DNA of 64,000 bases from CAVVSQ01 sp963848825 (GTDB lineage Bacteria; Planctomycetota; Planctomycetia; Gemmatales; Gemmataceae). How positions within the stretch are numbered: position 1 is the stretch's first letter; the number at the start of each line of letters is the position of its first letter. The stretch lies in assembly GCA_963848825.1 (NCBI GenBank), contig CAWKFA010000014.1, positions 248,001 through 312,000 on the forward strand. The letters run 5' to 3'. The notes under the pieces were generated by a model. That model saw only the letters and a list, made by a program, of their open reading frames with translations, searched no databases and was not told where the DNA came from. This document shows, piece by piece, positions 28,677 to 37,808 of the stretch. The position numbers and the translations under genes are program-made.

Positions 28677-29186
28677 ATGTACGATATCCTCGGGATCTTC
28701 CATACCGTTTGCGGAATACTGGCGCTCCTGCTCGGGGCTGCGATTTTCTTGCGTACGAAGGGCACCCAGGCTCACATTTGGTGTGGATGGGCTTATGCGC
28801 TAAGCATGTTTTGCCTCAATTTTTCGGCATTCGGCATTTACAATCTGACGGGTGGATTCAACATTTTTCATATTCTGGCGGGAATCAGCCTCGCTATGCT
28901 CGGCATTGGACTGGCGCAAGTGCTGGCCCGAAAGCGGTGGCGAAAATGGCTTTGGCGTCATTATCAGTACATGTCATGGTCCTATGTCGGCCTACTCGCG
29001 GCGACCTGCAATGAGGCATTTGTAAGAATACCGGTCCTCCAGAATCTCACAGCCCAAACATCAGCCACGCTCCCCCTACTCGTTATGGCGGTTTTGGTGG
29101 TCGCTTGCGCCGGCGTAATCTTCGCCAAACAACGACAAACCCTGGAACGCTACGGAACAGGCGAATCATTCTCGAAATCGATGTAG
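28677..29186 (+). CDS. DUF2306-like membrane protein
   Basis: About 169 residues from ATG 28677 (MYDILGIFHTVCGILALLLG). Four hydrophobic segments are visible, with KGTQAHIWCGWAYALSMFCL between the first two, then FNIFHILAGISLAMLGIGL, and HYQYMSWSYVGLLAATCNEA. The His-containing pattern and layout fit DUF2306, integral membrane proteins of unknown function, possibly heme-binding. It lies between the two copies of the regulator tail and has no obvious partner. Confidence 0.7.
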   Translation: MYDILGIFHTVCGILALLLGAAIFLRTKGTQAHIWCGWAYALSMFCLNFSAFGIYNLTGGFNIFHILAGISLAMLGIGLAQVLARKRWRKWLWRHYQYMSWSYVGLLAATCNEAFVRIPVLQNLTAQTSATLPLLVMAVLVVACAGVIFAKQRQTLERYGTGESFSKSM

Positions 29187-29223
29187 CTCATTGCTATGTC
29201 TTCTTTGCGAAAAACGACCTTGT

Positions 29224-30419
29224 TCACTCGCCCCCTTCAGCACGGAGTCGGCGCCGGTAGCGGGCCGGCGTTATGCCGAGTTCTTGGCGGAATACCTGAA
29301 TTAAATAGGTCTCGCTGGAAAAACCGGCCGCGCTGGCCACGCGGGTCAGGGACAAATCGGTTTCGTGGAGCAAGCGCTTGGCGCGCTCCAGGCGGACGCG
29401 CCGCAGTTCCACCAGGGGTGTCCGGCCCGTGACGGCTTTGAAGCGCATTTCCAGGGCGCGGCGTGACAGGAGCACGTGCTCGACCACGTCGCCTATACCG
29501 ATCGCCGTGGCGGCATGGTCGTGAATATAACGCAAGGCGGCGGCCACCACGGGGTCGTCGATGGCGACGATGTCGGTCGAGCGTCGTGTGACCACGTGCA
29601 AGGCCTCCACGGTCAGCCGGGCCGGCTCGCACTGGCGACCATGCATCATCCGGTCCAGCAGCATGGCCGCCTGGTAACCTCCCGCCTCGGCGTTAAGAGC
29701 CACGCTGGACAAGGGGGGGTCGGCCAGTTCACAGAGAAGTTCATCGTTATCGACGCCGATTACCGCCATTTCCTCAGGTACCCGAATGCCGGCCGTGCGG
29801 CACGCTTCGAGTACCTCACGGCCCCGGCAGTCGTCACAGGCCATCAGGCCGGCCGGCCTGGGTAGCTGCTGTAACCAGTCCGTCAGGGCTTTTTGTTCGT
29901 CCTCCCACGCGCGGTCGCGCCGAAATGGGGGCGGCTCGTAAACTTGAGCCTTGAAACCCGCTGCCCGTACGCATTCACAAAAGCTTTCCTGGCGCCGCCG
30001 CGACCAGATGCGGCCGGAGAGACCCACGAAGCCATAATGACGGAAGCCCCGCGCGGTCAGGTGTTCCGCCGCCAGGCGCGCGCCCCACGGGAATCAGATG
30101 CTACTTCACTCAGGCGCGAAAGAGGGTTGTCGAGGCGGAGTTGGTCTGCCGACAGGTCGAGCGCTATGGTCGGAAAGCCGGAATTCAGGAGGGCCCGGGT
30201 CACGCGCGGCGTCTCGATGCGGGCGATGATTCCCGTGCAACCCCACGAGTGCATCTGCGGCAAAACCTGAGAAAAGTCGCCGGGAGTAACGTAGAATCCC
30301 CAGGGACCATGTACGTGGCCGTAGCGGACAATGCCGCGCAACAGTTCGCGGCCATACTCGCGCGAGGTCTCTATCAGCAGCGCAATTTTTGGTATTTCGG
30401 GTATGGCCGAATCTCCCAT
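29224..30419 (-). CDS. XylR-like AraC-family transcriptional regulator, frameshifted
   Basis: About 395 residues when joined at a break near 30060. N-terminal periplasmic-binding-like (LacI-type) sensor: IPKIALLIETSREYGRELLR, GIIARIETPRV, PAGLMACDDCRGREVLEACR and MAVIGVDNDELLCELADPPL with SSVALNAE, a LacI/XylR hallmark. C-terminal AraC domain with two helix-turn-helix motifs: SRRALEMRFKAVTGRTPLVEL and DLSLTRVASAAGFSSETYLI. XylR of E. coli binds xylose. The gene is divergent from the 27-kb run of secreted degradation genes, making it the natural candidate regulator, though the ligand is unknown. Its last 119 bases are duplicated at 28002-28120. Confidence 0.9.
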
Positions 30420-30425
30420 GCTACC

Positions 30426-30489
30426 AGCCCGTTGAAAAAGGGGTCAGACCCCTTCTGTTCGCTTCAAGGGGCCCCTTTTTCAACGGGCT
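30426..30489. repeat. AGCCCGTTGAAAAAGGGG inverted repeat, copy 1
   Basis: 18-base arms (30426-30443 and 30472-30489) enclose TCAGACCCCTTCTGTTCGCT and a short rest. It sits in the space between the XylR-like gene and the first PVC gene. The same arms form copy 2 at 53444-53548. Confidence 0.75.
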
Positions 30490-30636
30490 GCTACCTTTGG
30501 ATTTGTAACAGAGAACGCCAGCCCCGCCAAGCGCCGCTTGCGCATTTCTGATATTTTTTTGCGCAATTTACAAACGCTGATGTTTTATCATCAGGGTCGT
30601 GCATTGGTAGATTTGGCGTTTTCCCGAGGTCTCTCC

Positions 30637-33600
30637 ATGTTTCGTTTCGTGCGCCGTTTTTGTTGTTTGTGGGGCTAGCGACTCTTGTCTCGGCCCAGGA
30701 TGTCAATCGTGGTGGCGTTAATCCGGTAGCGGGCAAGATCCCTCAATCGGCCTTCGATCTGCCTTTCACCATTCCCGAGACGGCAGCGCTGAGTAAAGAC
30801 CTCAAGCCCTTCGAATATAAGGACGTCGGCAATCAAATCCCAGATTACAAGGGGAACAAAGGCGGCAAAAAGGGATCGACCCTCAATCAGCAACAACTGC
30901 CACTGCGGCCCGAGGAGTCGATCAAACACATGGTCGTCCCCAAGGGTCTCAAGGTCGAACTCGTGGCCGCCGATCCTGAAATCCATCGGCCCATATGCAT
31001 GAACTGGGACGAGCAGGGTCGACTGTGGATCGCGGAGACCACGGATTATCCGCACAATGTCCAACTGTCCGGTTCCGGCAACGGCAATGACCGTCTGGTG
31101 ATCTGCGAAGATACCAAGGGTGATGGCCGTATGGACAAGTTCACCGTCTTCGCCGACAAGCTCAGCATTCCGACCGGTTTCACGTTTTACAACGGCGGCG
31201 TCCTTGTCTTTGAAGGTCAACGGACGGTGTTTCTCAAGGACACGACCGGCGCCGGCAAAGCCGATGTTCGCAAGATCATGTTCGGCAACTGGGGACAGGG
31301 AGATACCCACGGCGGTGTCAGCAACATGCGCTATGGCCTCGACAACTGGATCTGGGCCATGCAGGGGTACAACAATTCCACGGTGACCGTCGGCGGCGAG
31401 TCCCATACCTTTAAGCAGGGTTTCTTCCGCTTCAAGCCGGACGGTTCCAAGTTGGAGTTCTTGCGTTCGACGAACAACAACACCTGGGGCCTGGGGATCA
31501 GCGAAGAAGGCCTGATCTTCGGTTCGACCGCCAACGGCAATCCCAGCGTGGCGATGGTCATTCCGAACCGTTATTTTGAAGGGGTCAAAGGCTGGAAGCC
31601 GCCCTTCGATAAAGGTAGCGGCGGCATTGCTGGGAGCCCGCCCTTCAAAACGCTGACCGACAAAGTTCGCCAGGTCGATAATTTTGGGCGCTATACCGCC
31701 GCCGCCGGCCATGCGCTTTATACGGCCCGCAATTATCCTCAAGAATACTGGAATCGCACGGCGTTTGTGGCCGAGCCCACAGGCCACCTGGTCGGCGCCT
31801 TTGTCATCACGCGCGACGGCGCCCGCTTTAAATCGACCAATCCCTTCAATCTTATCGCCAGCGACGATGAGTGGACGTCACCCATCATGGCGGAAGTCGG
31901 TCCCGACGGCAACGTATGGGTAATTGACTGGTATAGCTACATCGTCCAGCACAACCCGACGCCGCCGGGTTTCAAGACCGGTAAAGGTGGCGCTTATAGC
32001 ACGGAGCTGCGTAATTCAAAGTTTGGACGTATTTACAAGATCGTGCCAGAAAACCCCAAAGGCCCTCAGCCGAAGATGACCCTCAAGGATGCGACGCCGG
32101 AAAAACTGGTCGCTACCCTGAAAAACGACAATATGTTCTGGCGACTGCACGCGCAACGGCTACTCATTGAACGCGCCAAGCAGGATGTCGTCCCCGCATT
32201 GATCAAGCTCGTCCAGGATAAGAGCGTCGATGCCATTGGGCTGAACACGGCTGCGATCCATGCCCTGTGGACTTTGCAGGGACTTGGGGCATTGACGGGC
32301 GCGGAGAGCGCTGGGACCGAAGCTGCGTATGCCGCCCTCAAGCATCCATCGTCTGGAGTACGCCGGAATGCGGTACAGGTGCTCTCCAGCACCGCAAAGC
32401 AAGCCGACACGGCGCTGCTTGCAGCCGGGCTGTTGGATGACCCGGATCCGCATACCCGCCTTGCCGCTTTGCTGGCGCTGGCGGATTTAACGCCGTCCGC
32501 GAAGGCCGGCGAGGCGCTGGTCGAAGCCTTGAGCAAGCCTACCAATGTATCTGACAAGTTCCTACTCGAAGCCGCCACGGCCGCTGCCGCCAACAATGGC
32601 CAGTATTTCCTCACGGCGCTGGCGCTTCGCAAGAGTGCCAATCCGCAGACTTTGAATGTGGCAGCCATCGTTGCCGAACATTATGCGCGCGGCGGACCGG
32701 CCGATAGCGTGGACAAGGTCATCGCGAAGTTGGCCGATGCGGATACGACAATTGTTGAGCCGATCGTGCGTGGCCTCGCCAAAGGGTGGACCGGCAAGGC
32801 GCAACCAAAGCTGAGTGCGGAACTGGACAAGAACCTTGGCAGGCTGGCCGCACGTCTCGACACCAACCAACGCGGCTCGGTCGTGAAATTATCAGCGGCC
32901 TGGGGTAGCAAGCAATTCGAGAATGCCCTGGCGGAGATTGGCGCCGCCCTCCTGGCAAAAGTGACGAATGAAAAAGCCGATGCCGCCGAAAGGTTGACAG
33001 CCGCCCGCGACCTGATCTATCACAGGGCCAGCGATGGCGAAGCGGCCAGGGCAATCATCGATCAGATCAAGCCACGCACCAGCCCCGAGTTCGCGAAAGG
33101 GTTGCTGGAGGCACTGCAATCCAGCGAAGCGCCAAATATTGGGCAGTTGGTGGTCGCGCAGATGCCGGGACTCACGCCCGAAGTGCGTGGCGCCGCGCTC
33201 AGTTTGCTGATGTCCAAGGCGAACTGGACCAAGACCTATTTGGAAGGGATTGAAAAAGGCCAATTCCAGCTTGCCGAACTTTCCCTCGACCAAAAACAAG
33301 CTCTTTCGGTGCATCCCAATGAAGAGATCCGCAAGATCGCGGTCGCCCTGCTCAAAAAAGGAGGCGCCTTGCCCAACGCGGATCGCGAAGCCGTCATTCG
33401 TGGAATGCTCGACATCACCAAGGAAAAAGGCGATGCCACGGCTGGCAAGCTCGTCTTCACAACTATCTGCGCCAAGTGCCACACGCACACGGGCGTCGGT
33501 GCAGCGATCGGTCCCGACTTGACGGGCACGGCAGTGCACTCGAAGGAGCATCTGCTGACGGAGGTTCTCGATCCAAGCCGAAGCGTCGAGGGGAACTATC

Positions 33601-34409
33601 GCGTCTACACCGTCGTCACGAACAAGGGCGTGGTGCTCAATGGTCTCCTGGCCGCCGAAACGAAGACTTCCATTGAGCTTTATGATACCGAGGGCAAGAA
33701 ACAGACCATCTTCCGCGACGACATCGATAGTCTCGTGGGTTCGACCAAATCGCTCATGCCGGACGGCTTCGAGAAGCAGCTCAATCGCAAACAACTCACC
33801 GATCTGTTGGAGTTCTTGACGCGGCGCGAAAAGTACTTGCCGCTGGTGCTGGACAAAGTGTCCACGATCGTCACGACGCGCGGCATGTTGTCCAGCGAGG
33901 ACTCGAAATTTGAACGACTGGTCTTCCCGGACTGGGGTCTGAAGAAGGTCGATGACGTTCCGTTCGTGCTGGTCGATCCCAAGGATGGCCGCTTCCCGAA
34001 CGCCATCATGTTGTATAGCCCCAACGGCAAAATAGCGGCCAAAATGCCCAAATCGGTGAGTGTGACCTGCAATTCCGCCGCCAAGGCCATACACCTTTTG
34101 AGCGGCGTAAGCGGCTGGGGATACCCCAACGGCGAAAAAGGTACGGCCTCGGCGATTGTGCGCCTCCATTACGGGGACGGCAAAACGGAAGACCATGTCC
34201 TCAAGAACGGCGACCACTTTGCCGACTACGGAAGCAAAGAGGAAGTGCCCGGCTCCAAGGTTGCCTTTAGCCTCATCATGGGCAAGCAGGTTCGGTATCT
34301 AAGCATCACTCCTCAGCGGCGCGACAAAATCGACCGTATCGAGTTCGTCAAGGGGACGGATCTGACCGCGCCCATTTTTATGGCCGTGACGATTGAGAAC
34401 TTGGACTAA
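30637..34409 (+). CDS. PVC-type heme-binding dehydrogenase with HEAT repeats
   Basis: About 1,257 residues. Order (numbered from 30660): beta-propeller/membrane-bound dehydrogenase-like domain, about 85-440 (VELVAADPEIHRPICMNWDE, GRLWIAETTDYP); HEAT repeats, about 450-900; cytochrome c heme motif CAKCH at 937-941 within ICAKCHTHTGVGAAIGPDL; and a C-terminal beta-sandwich. This is the planctomycete family of TIGR02604/TIGR02603 type. The open frame begins at TTG 30660, but that leaves a signal peptide without a charged start; ATG 30637 in another frame encodes MFRFVRRF, which joined to LLFVGLATLVSAQ gives a good signal, so a one-base error near 30658 is likely. First gene of the long plus-strand run. 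The periplasmic redox substrate is unknown. Confidence 0.88.
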
Positions 34410-34463
34410 TATCTCGTTACCAAGGCGCTGCCTCGGGATATTGTGAACACGGAGATTTTCGCG

Positions 34464-36410
34464 ATGACAAGATTGCCCCTGCTGCTGATCGCGTTCACCG
34501 CGTTTCCATTGTTCGCCGCGGCGCAAACGGGCGAGCCGAAGTCCAACGTCGCAGGAGTCGACTTCAAAACCACCATTGGCCCTCTCCTGGCCAAATACTG
34601 CACAAGCTGCCATGGCGGCGACAGTCCCAAGAACGACTTGACTCTGGAATTCGGCGACCACCAGGGCGTTACGCAGAGGTTAGCCAAAGACCGCAAGGTC
34701 TTCGAGCGGGTGGCGGAACGGATTCGCGTCGGCGAGATGCCTCCCGGCCGGCGAGCCAAACCGAGCGAAGCCGAGAAGAACATACTTCTCTCGTGGGTTG
34801 ATCGCGACGTCCTTAAAATCGATCAACCCGGCCCGCGTGATCCTGGGCAGGTGGCCCGGGTTCGCCGCCTCACCAGGGTTGAGTACGCCAACACCGTGCG
34901 CGATCTCTTCTACTTCAAGGAGTTCAAGCCCGCGGATGATTTTCCGGCGGATGACAGCGGCTATGGCTTTGACAACATCGCCGATCTTTTGTCGGTGTCG
35001 CCGAATCTCCTTGAGAGCTATTTGAAAACGGCGGAGCAGGCGGTTGCGCAACTCGACAAGACCGCCAAGCAAAGTCCCAACTGGGCGGAAAAGGACAAGA
35101 CCTACTGGGAGCCGGATGACGGCGTCTTTCTGCCGATTCGGAACGTCAAGCTGCGGTTCAACAACAACCAGGACCGGGTGCGCCTGGTGCTCCAGAGCTT
35201 TCTGCCGCGCGCCTATCGCCGCCCCGTGTCGAGCGACGAGGTCGAGCGGCTCATGGTGTTCGCACGGCTGTCGCTGGCCCAGGAAGGGGAATCGTTCATC
35301 CGCCCGAAGTCCACCTATGCTCCCCTGCGCGCGGCCCTTTGTTCCCCGTACTTCCTTTTCCGGATCGAGAAGGATCCGCCCGCCGGGATTGCCGCGATCG
35401 ATGAATATGAGCTGGCGAGCCGCCTTTCCTATTTTCTGTGGAGCAGCGTGCCGGACGACGAGCTGTTCGAGCTGGCCAAGGGGAATCAGCTACGCGCTCA
35501 TCAAGAAGCGCAGGTTCGCCGCATGCTTAAAGATCCCAAGGCGCGGGCGCTGGTCGAGAACTTCGCGGAGCAGTGGCTGTGCCTCGGCGCCCTCAGGAGC
35601 GCTTCCCCCGATCCGAAGCTCTTTCCCGACTTTGACGAGCCGCTGCGCAAGGCCATGCGGCAGGAGACCGAGCAATTCGTCGAGCACGTCTTCAAGGAAG
35701 ATCGCAGCATCATGGAATTTCTCGACGCCGATTACACGTTTCTCAACGAACGGCTCGCCAAACATTACGGCATCGAGGGGGTGACGGGCGAGGAACTTCG
35801 CCTGGTCAAGCTTGATCCCCGGCAACGCCGCGGCGGCCTATTGACCCAAGGGAGCGTCCTCACGCTGACATCGACGCCGACGCGAAGCTCCGCCGTTAAA
35901 CGCGGCATCTGGGTGCTGCAAACCCTGCTTAACGATCCTCCCGCGCCGCCGCCCGCCAATGTGCCGCCACTGGAAGCCGAGGGCAAGGCCCATACGGGCA
36001 CGGTACGACAAGTTCTGGAAAAGCACAGAGAAAATGTGCAATGTGCCGGCTGTCACAGTAAAATTGATCCTTATGGGCTGGCGCTGGAGAATTTCGACGC
36101 GATTGGCGTCTGGCGCGCCAAAGAAGGGGATTTCGACATCGACGGCTCCGGCGCGTTGCTAAGTGGCAAGGCGTTCAAGGACTTCGACGAGTTCCGCGTG
36201 GTTCTGAAAGCCAATCAAGGCGAGTTCCGCAAGGCCCTGGTTGAAAAACTGGTGACCTACGCGTTGGGCCGCGGCGTGGAATACGCCGATAAATACGCGG
36301 TGCGGGATATCTGTTCCCAGTCGTCGCGCGGACAGGACCACTTCTCCGCTGTAATCCTGGCGATTGTTGAGAGCGATCTATTTCAAAAACGCAAGGCGAA
36401 AGGAAATTGA
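34464..36410 (+). CDS. DUF1592-type cytochrome-like protein (1)
   Basis: 648 residues with a signal peptide (MTRLPLLLIAFTAFPLFAAA). Heme motif CTSCH at 46-50 in a planctomycete cytochrome domain. Then DUF1587 (RRLTRVEYANTVRDLF), DUF1595 (LPRAYRRPVSSDEVERLMVF), DUF1592 (YELASRLSYFLWSSVPDDEL), DUF1588 (GGLLTQGSVLTLTSTPTRSS) with a second CAGCH at 527-531, and DUF1585 (KLVTYALGRGVEYADKYAV). ATG 34464 has GGAG nine bases upstream. It is directly followed by a DUF1552 gene, the invariant partner of this family. Function is not established; a secreted c-type heme oxidoreductase is the usual inference. Confidence 0.92.
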   Translation: MTRLPLLLIAFTAFPLFAAAQTGEPKSNVAGVDFKTTIGPLLAKYCTSCHGGDSPKNDLTLEFGDHQGVTQRLAKDRKVFERVAERIRVGEMPPGRRAKPSEAEKNILLSWVDRDVLKIDQPGPRDPGQVARVRRLTRVEYANTVRDLFYFKEFKPADDFPADDSGYGFDNIADLLSVSPNLLESYLKTAEQAVAQLDKTAKQSPNWAEKDKTYWEPDDGVFLPIRNVKLRFNNNQDRVRLVLQSFLPRAYRRPVSSDEVERLMVFARLSLAQEGESFIRPKSTYAPLRAALCSPYFLFRIEKDPPAGIAAIDEYELASRLSYFLWSSVPDDELFELAKGNQLRAHQEAQVRRMLKDPKARALVENFAEQWLCLGALRSASPDPKLFPDFDEPLRKAMRQETEQFVEHVFKEDRSIMEFLDADYTFLNERLAKHYGIEGVTGEELRLVKLDPRQRRGGLLTQGSVLTLTSTPTRSSAVKRGIWVLQTLLNDPPAPPPANVPPLEAEGKAHTGTVRQVLEKHRENVQCAGCHSKIDPYGLALENFDAIGVWRAKEGDFDIDGSGALLSGKAFKDFDEFRVVLKANQGEFRKALVEKLVTYALGRGVEYADKYAVRDICSQSSRGQDHFSAVILAIVESDLFQKRKAKGN

Positions 36411-36412
36411 CA

Positions 36413-37773
36413 ATGTCTCTTCGACGTTTGTCGCGGCGGGCCGCTCTTAAGGGGCTGGGGGTGTCGATGGCGCTGCCGCTCCTGGAGGCGATGATGCCCG
36501 GGACCGCCAGCACGGTCGCGGCGCAGGCGCCGCCGGGACGCCAGCGGCCGGTTCCTTTCCTCGGCGGATGGTATTCGTTTATTTCCCCAATGGAGTCATT
36601 ACCCAGGCCTGGAAGCCCACCGGGGAAGGACAAGACTTCCAGCTGGGTCGAACGCTTTCCGCGCTCGAGCGCTTCAAATCCAACATGATCGTCTTTGGCA
36701 ATCTTGCTGACGCCCAGGCACGTGGAGGCGGCGCCCACGCTTGCACCATGCCGGCTTACCTCTCAGGCACCTCCATCCACCGAACGATGGGAAACGACAT
36801 TCGTGCCGCAACCACTTGCGATCAAGTAACGGCGCAGCGAATCGGCACGGCGACCCGGTTTCCGTCGCTGGAGCTCGGCTGCGATTTCGGTCAGCAAGAC
36901 GGCTTTTGCGACACGGGCTATAGCTGCGTCTACCAGACGAACATTTCGTGGCGCTCGCCGACGACGCCCGCTCCCAAGGAGGTGAACCCGCGCGTCGCTT
37001 TCGATCGGCTGTTTGCGGGACAATCGGCCAGCGAGACGTCGATCACGCAGCAGCAGCGCGAGGTAATGAACCTGAGCATCCTCGACTTCGTGCGCGAGCA
37101 GGCAACCGAGATCAACCGGGCCGTCAGCGCGGCGGACCGTCGGCGCGTGGACGAATACTTGACCTCCATCCGCGACATCGAGCGCCGCATCCAGGCGCCG
37201 CCCGTGTCGCTGCCGGCCAACGCCGCGGGCGGCATGCAGCGGCCCACGCGCGTCCCGTCGCTCTTCCGCGAGCACTTCCGCCTGATGGCCGATATGCTCG
37301 TCCTCGCGCTGCAGACGGACATGACGCGCGTGGCCACGCTGGTCATGGGGACGGAAGGTAACCGCCGCTCCTATCCGGAACTGGGCTTCACGGAGGAACA
37401 TCATGGTGTCTCCCACCATACCCGCAATCCTGTGCTGGTGGAGAAATTCACCAAGATCAACGAACATCACGTCGGCGAGCTGGCTTACTTCATTGACCGG
37501 GTCTCGACGCTGCGCGAGGGGGAAGGCTCCCTCCTGGACAATTGCATGATCGTTTACGGCAGCGGCATGGCCGACGGCAACGCGCATGCCCACACCGACA
37601 TTCCGACGCTGCTCTTCGGCAAGGGAGGCGGCACCATCGACTCGGGCCGACACGTCATCTGTCCGAAAAACACGCCCATTTGCAATCTTTGGCTCTCGCT
37701 CATGGAGCGGATGGGTGTCGAGGTGGAACGCTTCGGTGATAGCACCGGCAAGCTGACCCAGTTAAGCGCCTAG
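36413..37773 (+). CDS. DUF1552 protein (1), Tat-exported, frameshifted
   Basis: About 453 residues. The start ATG 36413 lies two bases after the previous stop with AAAGGA before it. The N-terminus SLRRLSRRAALKGLGVSMAL is a twin-arginine signal, implying export of a folded protein. The body has FVYFPNGVITQAWKPTGEG, DTGYSCVYQTNISWRSPTTP, RRVDEYLTSIRDIERRI and IVYGSGMADGNAHAHTDIP, typical of DUF1552. A single-base break near 36555 splits the signal from the body. Family function is unknown; the fold resembles alkaline phosphatase/sulfatase-like DUF1501 proteins by motif, which I infer weakly. Confidence 0.9.
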
Positions 37774-37808
37774 AGATACGCGCACGATCCCTCTCCACGC
37801 ATCGAATT

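Noticed and set aside
32892..34217. Minus-strand frame of 441 residues opposite the first PVC gene
   Set aside because: The plus strand carries a clear heme-binding protein there; the antisense frame has no domain or ribosome binding site.
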